The notes under the pieces are model-generated. The model did no database searches, was not told the DNA's origin, and worked only from the letters and a program-made list of their open reading frames with translations. Positions 6,444-14,329 of a stretch of 19,936 nt of DNA are shown here, piece after piece. The stretch's first letter is position 1. Every line of letters begins with the position of its first letter. The position numbers were made by a program, and so were the translations under genes. This DNA comes from Oscillospiraceae bacterium. Lineage in GTDB: Bacteria; Bacillota_A; Clostridia; Oscillospirales; CAG-272. The stretch lies in contig SVRU01000051.1 of NCBI GenBank assembly GCA_015064665.1, positions 1 to 19,936 on the forward strand. The letters run 5' to 3'.

Positions 6444-7784
6444 ATGGGTAGTGACAGTATACCCTTATGGATTATATTTATAATCTGTGTCATTGGAGGA
6501 GCGTATTTTGCTGCAACGGAGAGTTCGTTCTCTGCGGTGAACAAGATCAAAGTGAAGGCTCTTGCTGATGAGGGTGATAAGCGCGCTAAGGGCGTAATCA
6601 GTATTTTGAACAAGTTTGATAAGGCTTTGACTACGCTGTTGCTCGGAAATAACGTAACGAAGATTGCCGGAGCGGCAGTGTTTACGATTCTTGCAACCGA
6701 CATTTTTCGTGACGGACTTGGCAAGAGTGATGAATTTCTCGATTCATTTGCCTTTTCAATGATTTGCTCTATCTTAAGTACCGTGATAATATTTCTGTTC
6801 AGTGAAATGATACCAAAAAGCTTTGCTAATGACAGAAGCGAAACGGTATCTATGTTTTTCCAAGGATCTCTCAGGTTTTTAATGAAACTGCTTTCACCGA
6901 TCTCTGCATTCTTTAATTTAATTTCGGGTGCGGCATCCAAAATGTTTTCAAGGAAGGAAGCGGAGCCCTCTATCACCGAGGATGAGCTGACTGAAATCAT
7001 TGACACCGCCGAGGAGGAGGGTGTCGTTAATGAAGAGCAAGGTGATATGTTGAAATCCGCCATTGAATTCTCGAAAACTACCGTTGACGAGATCATGACT
7101 ATGGAGAAGGATATTCAGTATATAAGAATAAATGACCCTACGGAGAAAATACTTGAAACAATACGTAATACGAATTATTCCCGTTTGCCCATCAAGGCGG
7201 CGAATTCGGAAAGGATCATAGGCGTTGTCAGAACGAGAAACTTCTTGAAGGAGTATAATCGCAACCCCAAGGTCGTATTGCGTTCGGTTATGGTTACACC
7301 TTACATAATCCGTGAAAAAACAAAAATTGACGTTCTTCTCTCTCACATGCGTCAGCATAAATTGCAGCTTGCAATAGTTCAGGACGCTAATAAAAAGGTT
7401 GTCGGACTCGTTACGATAGAGGATATTCTTGAGGAGCTTGTCGGTGAAATTTTTGATGAAGAGGACGTAGTTGATAAGAATTTCCAGACTCTCGGCGGAA
7501 ACAAGTATATGATAAACACTCATATGCTCGTCGGAACTGCTTACGAGAGAATGGGAATAGGTCGAGCGCCGAAAGCTATCGCTTCTAAGCCTATACTTTC
7601 ATTTATGCTTGAAAACCTTGGGCATCTTCCCACGGAGGACGAGGTTTTGTATTATGAAAAATTTGAGATAACACCGAAGACCTTTGTGAACGGCAGAGTA
7701 ACAGAGGTTGTCGTGCATATCCTTGATGAAGACGAAATAGCCGAAAGAAAGGCTCTTGACGTCGGAGAGGAGGTAACGGCATGA
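6444..7784 (+). CDS. CNNM/CorC-type (HlyC) transmembrane CBS protein, first paralogue
   Basis: This 446-residue protein has the standard CNNM/CorB layout: a DUF21 membrane domain (about residues 1-175, with ATESSFSAV near 24-32 and GNN in the second helix), an acidic linker, a pair of CBS domains (about 210-330, ending GLVTIEDILEELVGEIFDE) and a C-terminal CorC_HlyC domain (about 345-435). Family members bind ATP through the CBS pair and move or regulate Mg2+ and related divalent cations. It deviates from its neighbour at family motifs: SEMIPK (120-125) where the usual form is GEIxPK, and IMTMEKD where IMTPRxD is usual. Start at 6444 follows AAGGAG with an 11-base spacing, a little long. It overlaps the next gene by four bases (ATGA), so the two are translationally coupled. 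Confidence 0.92.
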   Translation: MGSDSIPLWIIFIICVIGGAYFAATESSFSAVNKIKVKALADEGDKRAKGVISILNKFDKALTTLLLGNNVTKIAGAAVFTILATDIFRDGLGKSDEFLDSFAFSMICSILSTVIIFLFSEMIPKSFANDRSETVSMFFQGSLRFLMKLLSPISAFFNLISGAASKMFSRKEAEPSITEDELTEIIDTAEEEGVVNEEQGDMLKSAIEFSKTTVDEIMTMEKDIQYIRINDPTEKILETIRNTNYSRLPIKAANSERIIGVVRTRNFLKEYNRNPKVVLRSVMVTPYIIREKTKIDVLLSHMRQHKLQLAIVQDANKKVVGLVTIEDILEELVGEIFDEEDVVDKNFQTLGGNKYMINTHMLVGTAYERMGIGRAPKAIASKPILSFMLENLGHLPTEDEVLYYEKFEITPKTFVNGRVTEVVVHILDEDEIAERKALDVGEEVTA

Positions 7785-9094
7785 CCTTTGCAGAACATTT
7801 TGCTAAAATGTGGTGGGCATACGTCGTAATATTCGTAATGATATGTCTTTCCGCATATTTCTCAGCATCGGAAATCGCGTTTAATACCTCAAATAAGATG
7901 CGTTTAAGACGCAGCGCGGAATGCGGCTGTAAGACCGCTAAAATCGCATTCGGCATCACCGAAAAATTCACGACGGCATTATCTGCAATTCTGATAGGCA
8001 ATAACCTTGCAAACATTGCTGTTTCGACTTGTATGACTCTTATAGTCATGAATTTGTTCGCCGATCACGTTGCGATCGCATCAACTATTGCAACGATACT
8101 CGTAACAATTGTGATACTCATATTCGGTGAGATCGTTCCCAAAATACTTGCTAAACAAAATGCGGACGTAGTGGTAAAGTTGATCGCAATTCCCACCAAA
8201 ATACTCACGATAATCTTAAGTCCGTTCGTGTTTCTTGTCATGGCATTGCTGTTCGTTTTGAGAAAAATATGGGGCTGTGATCATAAGTGCGATGAGCCTA
8301 CGGTTACAGAAGAAGAGCTTGTATCCATAATCGATACCATTGAGCAAGAGGGACTTATAAATGAAGAGCAGGGGGATCTTTTGCAATCCACTCTCGAATT
8401 CAGTGACACGACAATCGAAAAGATAATGACCCCCCGAATCGATATGACTGCGATTGATATCGACGACGACTCTTCCGAAATATCCAAGCTTCTTTCTGAT
8501 ACTACGCAATACTCGCGCTTGCCCGTGTATGAAGACAGTATTGACAACATCATAGGCGTTCTTTCGCTCACACGTTATTACAAGGCTACTCTTGAGAGCT
8601 CAGAGCCCGATATTCGCTCGCTTCTTTTAAAGCCCTGTAAGCTTCACAAAACCATGAAGCTTCCCGCCGCGCTCGCAAAGCTGCGTGAAGCAAAAATGCA
8701 TCTCGCCATCGTAATTGACGAGTTTGGCGGTACGCTCGGCGTCGTAACCATGGAGGATATCCTTGAGGAGCTTGTCGGCGATATATGGGATGATACCGAC
8801 GTTATCGTTCTTGACTGTGTAGCTACTGGTGAAAATACCTACGAGGTTGCAAGCGATATGAATATCGACGATTTCTTTGAAGAGGTCGATTTCGCAAAGC
8901 CCGAGGACTTCTCGTGTGAGTATTCCACAATGGGAGGTTGGGCAATACAGATGCTGAATGCAGACCCTCACGTCGGTGACAGCTTCCGTTATGAAAACAT
9001 ATTCGTAATCGTAGCTCAGATGGAAAGGGAATGCATAACGAAGCTTACCATTCTTGTTGAACCAAAAAAGGATGACGAGGAAATTCTAGTTTAA
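7781..9094 (+). CDS. CNNM/CorC-type (HlyC) transmembrane CBS protein, second paralogue
   Basis: The 437-residue product has the same domain order as the gene before it: DUF21 membrane domain (about 1-170), two CBS domains (about 200-325) and CorC_HlyC domain (about 340-430). It keeps the family motifs: SASEIAF in helix one, IGNN, GEIVPK (116-121), IMTPRIDM at the start of the CBS pair, and GVVTMEDILEELVGDIWDD at its end. By analogy with CorB/CNNM it probably exports or senses Mg2+. The start codon overlaps the upstream stop as ATGA, giving coupled, near-equimolar synthesis; because CNNM proteins are dimers, a heterodimer of a canonical and a divergent subunit is plausible but inferred. Confidence 0.92.
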   Translation: MTFAEHFAKMWWAYVVIFVMICLSAYFSASEIAFNTSNKMRLRRSAECGCKTAKIAFGITEKFTTALSAILIGNNLANIAVSTCMTLIVMNLFADHVAIASTIATILVTIVILIFGEIVPKILAKQNADVVVKLIAIPTKILTIILSPFVFLVMALLFVLRKIWGCDHKCDEPTVTEEELVSIIDTIEQEGLINEEQGDLLQSTLEFSDTTIEKIMTPRIDMTAIDIDDDSSEISKLLSDTTQYSRLPVYEDSIDNIIGVLSLTRYYKATLESSEPDIRSLLLKPCKLHKTMKLPAALAKLREAKMHLAIVIDEFGGTLGVVTMEDILEELVGDIWDDTDVIVLDCVATGENTYEVASDMNIDDFFEEVDFAKPEDFSCEYSTMGGWAIQMLNADPHVGDSFRYENIFVIVAQMERECITKLTILVEPKKDDEEILV

Positions 9095-9107
9095 ATAAAA
9101 TAAAACA

Positions 9108-9136
9108 AGGCAGAGAGTATGTAAAACTCTCTGCCT
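9108..9136. terminator. Bidirectional terminator between the CNNM pair and fba
   Basis: AGGCAGAGAGT (9108-9118) pairs perfectly with ACTCTCTGCCT (9126-9136) around a seven-base loop. T-rich sequence follows on both strands (AAATTTTATC on plus; TGTTTTATTTTATTT on minus), so it can end both convergent transcripts. Confidence 0.85.
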
Positions 9137-9162
9137 AAATTTTATCAAAATTTTGTCTTGAA

Positions 9163-10122
9163 TTAAAGAGTGCCGGAAGAACCGAGAACGTTAACTATCT
9201 TATGGCGAACCATCTTCTTAACTTCTTCTCTTGCAACCTTGAGATATTCTCTCGGGTCAAATGCCTCGGGCTTAGCATCGAATACGCGGCGAACGCCTGC
9301 TGTCATAGCAAGTCTGATATCAGAGTCGATGTTGATCTTGCATACTGCCATCTTTGCGGCGCGGCGAAGCTGCTCCTCGGGAATACCTACCGCATCGGGA
9401 AGCTTACCGCCAAGCGCGTTGATCTCTGCTACGCACTCGTGCGCAACCGAGGATGCACCGTGAAGAACGATGGGGAAGCCGGGAAGTCTTTTTCCAACCT
9501 CTTCAAGAATATCAAAGCGAAGCGGCGGGGGAACGAGAACGCCGTTTTCGTTTCTCGTGCACTGCTTGGGAGTGAACTTATATGCTCCGTGGGACGTACC
9601 GATAGAGATTGCGAGTGAATCAACGCCCGTGCGGCTAACAAATTCCTCAACCTCTTCAGGACGGGTGTAAGACGAATGCTCTGCGACTACGTCATCCTCA
9701 ACGCCCGCAAGAACTCCGAGCTCGCCCTCAACTACAACACCGTGAGCGTGAGCGTACTCAACAACCTTTTTGGTTACGGCGATGTTATCCTCAAAGCTAT
9801 GGTGAGAGCCGTCTATCATAACAGATGTAAAGCCGCCGTCGATACAGGATTTGCAGATGTCGAAATCTGCGCCGTGGTCAAGGTGAAGAGCAAAATCAAC
9901 GCCGCTGTCCTCAACAGCCGCACGTGCAAGAGCCATAAGGTATGCATGCTTTGCATATTTACGCGCGCCTGCGGAAACCTGAAGAATAACGGGTGACTTT
10001 TCCTCAGCGGCAGCCTCGGTGATCGCCTGAATTATCTCCATATTATTAATGTTGAAAGCGCCGATTGCATATCCGCCCTTGTAAGCCTTCTTAAACATTT
10101 CCTTTGTTGTTACAAGTGCCAT
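9163..10122 (-). CDS. fba: Class II fructose-1,6-bisphosphate aldolase
   Basis: The 319-residue protein matches class II, zinc-dependent aldolases that split fructose 1,6-bisphosphate into dihydroxyacetone phosphate and glyceraldehyde 3-phosphate in glycolysis. The metal and catalytic set is visible: HLDHG with catalytic Asp82 and zinc ligand His83, VEGELG with Glu135, SIGTSHGAYK with His178, and VLHGASS with His221; KINIDSD near the end is the usual phosphate/DHAP-binding block. The C-terminus runs to VGSSGTL-like sequence, full length for the family. AAGGAG precedes the ATG. A tagatose-bisphosphate or related substrate cannot be excluded, but the housekeeping role is most likely. It is a single-gene unit, divergent from the fusion operon and convergent with the CNNM pair. 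Confidence 0.95.
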   Translation of the reverse strand: MALVTTKEMFKKAYKGGYAIGAFNINNMEIIQAITEAAAEEKSPVILQVSAGARKYAKHAYLMALARAAVEDSGVDFALHLDHGADFDICKSCIDGGFTSVMIDGSHHSFEDNIAVTKKVVEYAHAHGVVVEGELGVLAGVEDDVVAEHSSYTRPEEVEEFVSRTGVDSLAISIGTSHGAYKFTPKQCTRNENGVLVPPPLRFDILEEVGKRLPGFPIVLHGASSVAHECVAEINALGGKLPDAVGIPEEQLRRAAKMAVCKINIDSDIRLAMTAGVRRVFDAKPEAFDPREYLKVAREEVKKMVRHKIVNVLGSSGTL

Positions 10123-10156
10123 TTTAAAATCTCCTTGTTTTTTTTATTCTCTTATT

Positions 10157-10185
10157 ATTCTACACTTTTTTTCTGCAAAAATCAA
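10157..10185 (-). promoter_or_regulatory. Promoter of fba
   Basis: On the minus strand TTGATT (10185-10180) and TAGAAT (10162-10157) are 17 bases apart, 35 bases upstream of the fba start. Confidence 0.75.
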
Positions 10186-10230
10186 GACCTAATAATAACT
10201 TTAATTAAAATATGTAAAAAAACTATTATA

Positions 10231-10259
10231 TTGATTTTTTTGACGTTTTGATGTATAAT
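10231..10259 (+). promoter_or_regulatory. Promoter of the fusion/propeller operon
   Basis: TTGATT (10231-10236) and TATAAT (10254-10259) are 17 bases apart. Transcription would begin near 10266, which rules out an in-frame ATG at 10248 as the start of the next gene and supports the ATG at 10290. Confidence 0.8.
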
Positions 10260-10289
10260 GTTTTTGATATTGTACTTGGAGAAGAAGTT

Positions 10290-12446
10290 ATGAAAATTTG
10301 CTTTATGTGCGACTTACATATTAGTGCATATGAGGACACGTTGCAATACAAGGCTCTTGATTTTGCGATTGACGATATAACCAAAAAAAGACCGGATTGC
10401 GTAGTTTATGCGGGTGACGTTACTTGCGACGGTAACGGTGAGGTCTACAAGCGGTTTATAAACCGTATCAGCCGTATTGGAATTCCTTTTTTATATATTC
10501 CCGGCAACTCAGATCTTCGCGACCCGCGTTACCTTGCGGACATCAAGTCTTTGTCTTCGCCCTGCGTAAATAAAATGTCGGATATAACAGTATTTGCGCT
10601 TAACGACTGCGACCGATGCGTAAGCGAGAGTGATATCAGGGCGCTTGATTTGGCTGACGGCGAAAGCATCGTGTTTATGCATCACCCTATTATTAATCTT
10701 TCAGAGCCGAGCCGTGAGCAAATGCTGAAGTGGCGCGAAAGCCACCCCGAAACAATGCTGTTTTACGGACACAAGCACAGATCCCGCATTGACGGATTTG
10801 ACGTTGCGCTTCAATCGCTTGACCCCGATAAAGCAATAGGAGAAAATCCGTGTATCACATACTATGATACCGAAACGAAAGAGCTTGTTCCCGTATATTT
10901 CTTTTCCGCCGTTCCCGCGGATTTACATAAGTATTTCGGTATATCCTGCTACAACGTTGATGAGGATATAGAAACAGCCGTAAATTACGGGCTTAAAAAT
11001 CTTGAGCTTCGTAATAGCTGTATTAACGCCGATCTGCAAAAATTAACACGTCTTATAGACAGGTGGCGCAAGTTGGGCGGTGAGAATCTTTCTATTCATC
11101 TTCCCGACATATCATATAGCGGCGGTAAGGCTGTTGTTGACGAAAATCTTGAAAAGTATATTGAGCTTTCCAATATCCTCGGCGCAAACCGTTTTACTCA
11201 GCACGTGCCTAAGGTTTCCGTTAAGACCGTGCGCGAGGGGGAGCTTGTTCTTGAGAGTATTGCCGAGCTGCTTTCCTCATATCTTAATAAAACCGAGGGC
11301 GACGTCGTAATCGGAGTTGAAAATATGCATATGACAGGGAGCGAATCCGCCGATGAAACGAGGCGGTTCGGATACATTCCCGAGGAATGTCTTGAGTTTA
11401 TGCAAATACTTTCTGAAAAATGCAGGCATAAGGTCGGAATTAATTTTGATATAGGCCACGCAAGAAACAATGCTCCGTTTAGCCAAACCTATCAGATAGG
11501 CACGTGGATGGCAATGCTTGGCAGGCATATAGTGGGTTACCATTTGCACCAGGTCAATAATGAGGGATTTGATAAAATTAAAAACCATCTTGCCATAACC
11601 GAAATTTACGGCAGGCTTATCAGCTTTTCCTCGTTTTTCCGCAATTGGACGGACGGAGTAATAAACAAAGTGCCCGTAATATTCGAAATACGAGAAAAGG
11701 ATGGCTATAAGCAGACGCTCGATACCTTTAACCGATATAAAAGCAGGAACGTTTTTGATATTCATTCTCATACTTATTACAGCAACTGCAGCGAGGATGA
11801 TCCGCATGACTCAATAAAGGCGGCGATTGAATCGGGAATTTCTCTTTTCGCGATAACCGACCACCGTCACGGAATAAAGGACAGAGTAAAGGAATACGTG
11901 AGCGAAGTACGGGCTTTGGCAGAGCAGTATAAGGACAGGATAAAAATACTGTGTGGTATAGAGATAGCGACACTTCCATACAAGTTTGACCCGAACGTAA
12001 AGGACGTTGTCGGTGAGTGCGATTTTTGCCTTGTCGAGCATATCGACATGCCCGAAAGCACAGTTGGTGAAAATCTGTTCGAATTTTGCAAAAGCCTTGG
12101 AATCAGGTGCGGTATCGCACACACAGACCTCTTTCACTATTGCGATATTTATGGTTATGATTATCTTGAGTTCTTCAAAAAGCTTGCCAACGCGGGTATT
12201 TTCTGGGAGTTGAACGTCAGCTATGACAGCACCCACGATTACCGCGAACACGGTTACGTCAAGGACTTTATGAAGGATGAATCAAGGATTGAAATAATTA
12301 AACAAAGCGGTGTGTATATCAGTGTCGGATTCGACGGACACGACCATAGGGATTATGACGGGAATCGCGTACACGAAACGTACGATTTTCTTAAACGGAA
12401 CAACATAAAAACGATAGACGAAATATTTGGAGGATATAAGAAATGA
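10290..12446 (+). CDS. Three-domain fusion: calcineurin-like phosphoesterase, xylose-isomerase-like TIM barrel, PHP phosphoesterase
   Basis: This 718-residue protein joins three metal-dependent folds. Residues 1-205 are a calcineurin-like phosphoesterase: Asp8 and His10 (CDLH), GDVTCDG with Asp43, PGNSD with Asn73, HH at 131-132 and GHKH with His161 and His163. Residues 213-480 are a sugar phosphate isomerase/epimerase (AP_endonuc_2) barrel with a complete metal set: Glu344 (GVENMH), Asp387 and His390 (NFDIGH), His418/420 (YHLH) and Glu466 (IFEIRE). Residues 487-705 are a PHP domain: DIHSH (His492, His494), ITDH (524-525), GIEI (Glu558), EH (His584), AHTD (His611) and FDGHDH (Asp682, His684). 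All three look active. No signal peptide or membrane segment. Likely role: sequential hydrolysis and isomerisation of a phosphorylated sugar or cyclitol, but the substrate is unknown. GGAG precedes ATG 10290; its stop overlaps the next start as ATGA. Confidence 0.88.
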   Translation: MKICFMCDLHISAYEDTLQYKALDFAIDDITKKRPDCVVYAGDVTCDGNGEVYKRFINRISRIGIPFLYIPGNSDLRDPRYLADIKSLSSPCVNKMSDITVFALNDCDRCVSESDIRALDLADGESIVFMHHPIINLSEPSREQMLKWRESHPETMLFYGHKHRSRIDGFDVALQSLDPDKAIGENPCITYYDTETKELVPVYFFSAVPADLHKYFGISCYNVDEDIETAVNYGLKNLELRNSCINADLQKLTRLIDRWRKLGGENLSIHLPDISYSGGKAVVDENLEKYIELSNILGANRFTQHVPKVSVKTVREGELVLESIAELLSSYLNKTEGDVVIGVENMHMTGSESADETRRFGYIPEECLEFMQILSEKCRHKVGINFDIGHARNNAPFSQTYQIGTWMAMLGRHIVGYHLHQVNNEGFDKIKNHLAITEIYGRLISFSSFFRNWTDGVINKVPVIFEIREKDGYKQTLDTFNRYKSRNVFDIHSHTYYSNCSEDDPHDSIKAAIESGISLFAITDHRHGIKDRVKEYVSEVRALAEQYKDRIKILCGIEIATLPYKFDPNVKDVVGECDFCLVEHIDMPESTVGENLFEFCKSLGIRCGIAHTDLFHYCDIYGYDYLEFFKKLANAGIFWELNVSYDSTHDYREHGYVKDFMKDESRIEIIKQSGVYISVGFDGHDHRDYDGNRVHETYDFLKRNNIKTIDEIFGGYKK

Positions 12447-13324
12447 AAGCTACAAGAATAGGTAAGGTACAGAGCGGTCAAGATATAGCAATATTCGGCA
12501 AATATATTTTTGCATTTATAGACCGTGACCCAAGAGGCAATTGCGCCGTATACGAAATTGAAACGATGAATCATGCAAACGGAGAAGAGCCCGAGCCTAT
12601 TTGCAGATTCCGTCTTGACAGAGACGAGTTTATTCACGTACATAATAATGCGGTTTGCTTTGGAAACGAGTATTACTGTGAGGGCGATGAATTTCCGCTG
12701 CTTTATTCAAACGTATATAACTCCTATCATAACTCCGAGGTGCGCTACGAGGGCGTTACCTGCGTTTACCGCATAACGCGTGACGGCAATAATTTCACAA
12801 GCAAGCTCGTTCAGGTTATTGAAATAGGCTTCGTTGAAAACAGAGAGCTTTGGAAATCTCTTCCGGAAAGAGAGGATTTCAGACCCTACGGAAATTTCGT
12901 CGCAGATTGCGAAAATAACAAGTACTACGGCTTGGTCATGCGAGATAAGGAGCATATAGTAAGATGCTTTACCTTTGATTTGCCGAGCTGTAAGGACGGA
13001 GAGATAGATGACAGATACGGCGTTAAAACGGTAATCCTGCATGAAAAGGATATTAAGGATTATTTCGACGTAGAGTATCATCCTCTCCAGGGCGCATGCG
13101 TTCACTGCGGAAAAATATATTCAATAGGCGGCGGCTCGGAAAGCTCGCGTTATCCCGCTGAGCTTCGTATTATCGACCCGATAAAAAAGACTCAAGAGTT
13201 TTACGTTAATATGAGAGAAATGGGAATCGGTATGGAGCCCGAAGCAATAGACTTTGCCGGCGATACCTGCTACTACGCAGCGGGTCACGGAGATGCTTTC
13301 ATACTTGAATTTGAAGAAAACTAA
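12443..13324 (+). CDS. Putative beta-propeller protein, unknown function (paralogue A)
   Basis: I do not recognise a named family. The 293-residue protein has short beta-strand-rich repeats and ends with a block (EPEAIDFAGDTCYYAAGHG) resembling the closing blade of NHL/YncE-like beta-propellers; QGACVHCGKIYSIGG (about residue 217-231) has the same look. Conserved features shared with its downstream paralogue include HxNAVxFG followed by YYxExDEFPLLYS (about 66-90), GFVENxELWKSLP and RPYGNF. There is no signal peptide, so it is cytoplasmic. GGAGG (12429-12433) lies nine bases before the ATG, which overlaps the stop of the fusion gene, so the two are translationally coupled and probably act on the same compound. 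It might be a lectin-like, lactonase-like or scaffold partner; nothing in the sequence decides this. Confidence 0.75.
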   Translation: MKATRIGKVQSGQDIAIFGKYIFAFIDRDPRGNCAVYEIETMNHANGEEPEPICRFRLDRDEFIHVHNNAVCFGNEYYCEGDEFPLLYSNVYNSYHNSEVRYEGVTCVYRITRDGNNFTSKLVQVIEIGFVENRELWKSLPEREDFRPYGNFVADCENNKYYGLVMRDKEHIVRCFTFDLPSCKDGEIDDRYGVKTVILHEKDIKDYFDVEYHPLQGACVHCGKIYSIGGGSESSRYPAELRIIDPIKKTQEFYVNMREMGIGMEPEAIDFAGDTCYYAAGHGDAFILEFEEN

Positions 13325-13340
13325 AATACGGAGATTTTAT

Positions 13341-14204
13341 ATGAAGGCAGAAAAAATTTTTAAAATTGAAGGATTTCAAGACGGCTCTATATTCGGTGGT
13401 TTTTTGTTTCATTTTATGGCAAAAGGCGTATGCAAGGTCTATAAGCTTTGTGAGCTTCAAAACACCGAATGTGATAACAGTCCGTTTTTCGAGTTTCGCC
13501 TTGATAAAAGCGATATAATTTGTCCGCATAGCAACGCGGTTTCATTCGGTTGTGATTATTACGAGGAGGTCGACGAGTTTCCTCTCCTCTATTCCACGGT
13601 ATATAATACTTACAAAAAAGAAGACGACAGACGCGAGGGCGTTTGCTGCGTTTACCGCATAGTCCGAGATGGAAATACATTCTCGTCAAAGCTCGTTCAA
13701 ATTATAAAAATAGGCTTTGTTGAAAATCTTGAGTTATGGAAATCCCTGCCCGAAAATGAGGATGTAAGACCCTACGGCAATTTTGCGGTCGATAGAGAAA
13801 ACAAGAAGCTTTACGCTTTCGTTATGCGCGATAAGCCGCATAAGACGAGATTTTTCAAGTTTGATTTGCCGTCCTTTACCGAGGGGGAGTGGAGCGATGA
13901 ATTTGACGCTCCAGTAAAGCTGCTCAGTGAATCTGATATCGTTGATTTCTTTGATACCGAATATATGCGCTACATGCAGGGGGCGTGCTGTCATAACGGA
14001 CTGATATATTCGGTTGAGGGATTTTCAAAGAGCGAGGAAAATCCTCCCGCAATCAGAATAATTGATCCGCAGAAGAAAAAAGAGATATTTTACGGCAGAT
14101 TTGAAGATGTCGGACTTGATATCGAGCCGGAATTTATTGATTTTTATAATGGCGAGTGCTATTATATTGACGGTCACGGAGATGTGTTCAACTTAATATT
14201 TTAA
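13341..14204 (+). CDS. Putative beta-propeller protein, unknown function (paralogue B)
   Basis: The 287-residue product is clearly homologous to the protein just upstream over its whole length, roughly half the residues matching by eye, with near-identical blocks DEFPLLYS, GFVENLELWKSLPE, RPYGNF and IRIIDP. It therefore arose by tandem duplication. Differences lie mainly in the first 60 residues and in the region 190-240, where binding specificity could differ. No signal peptide or membrane segment. The ATG at 13341 is preceded by CGGAGA seven bases away; an in-frame upstream ATG at 13254 would lie inside the previous gene and lacks support. The gene starts 16 bases after its paralogue and is followed by the operon terminator. 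Function unknown; context ties it to the phosphoesterase-isomerase fusion. Confidence 0.75.
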   Translation: MKAEKIFKIEGFQDGSIFGGFLFHFMAKGVCKVYKLCELQNTECDNSPFFEFRLDKSDIICPHSNAVSFGCDYYEEVDEFPLLYSTVYNTYKKEDDRREGVCCVYRIVRDGNTFSSKLVQIIKIGFVENLELWKSLPENEDVRPYGNFAVDRENKKLYAFVMRDKPHKTRFFKFDLPSFTEGEWSDEFDAPVKLLSESDIVDFFDTEYMRYMQGACCHNGLIYSVEGFSKSEENPPAIRIIDPQKKKEIFYGRFEDVGLDIEPEFIDFYNGECYYIDGHGDVFNLIF

Positions 14205-14210
14205 GCCTTG

Positions 14211-14250
14211 GGCTGTCGGGACAGATTAAAATTCCGACAGCCTTTATTTC
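14211..14250 (+). terminator. Terminator of the fusion/propeller operon
   Basis: GGCTGTCGG (14211-14219) pairs with CCGACAGCC (14234-14242), followed by TTTATTTC. It begins seven bases after the last stop codon and closes the three-gene unit. Confidence 0.85.
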
Positions 14251-14274
14251 GAAAATTTTTCGGTGCAAATTCTA

Positions 14275-14303
14275 TTGACTTTGCCTCATATATAAGCTAC
14301 AAT
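14275..14303 (+). promoter_or_regulatory. Promoter of the beta-helix gene
   Basis: TTGACT (14275-14280) and TACAAT (14298-14303) are 17 bases apart, 26 bases before the start codon at 14330. Confidence 0.8.
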
Positions 14304-14329
14304 TAAATAAAAAACAAAGGAGCTTTATT

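Noticed and set aside
9676..9996. Plus-strand open frames opposite fba.
   Set aside because: All are antisense to a highly conserved aldolase and lack start signals.
10123..10230. A riboswitch or small RNA in the fba/fusion divergent gap.
   Set aside because: The gap is AT-rich, filled by the two promoters, and shows no stable stem or known aptamer core.
10248..10290. ATG at 10248 as the start of the fusion protein.
   Set aside because: It lies between the -35 and -10 elements of the promoter, before the expected transcript start, and has no ribosome binding site; ATG 10290 has GGAG and begins exactly at the first beta-strand.
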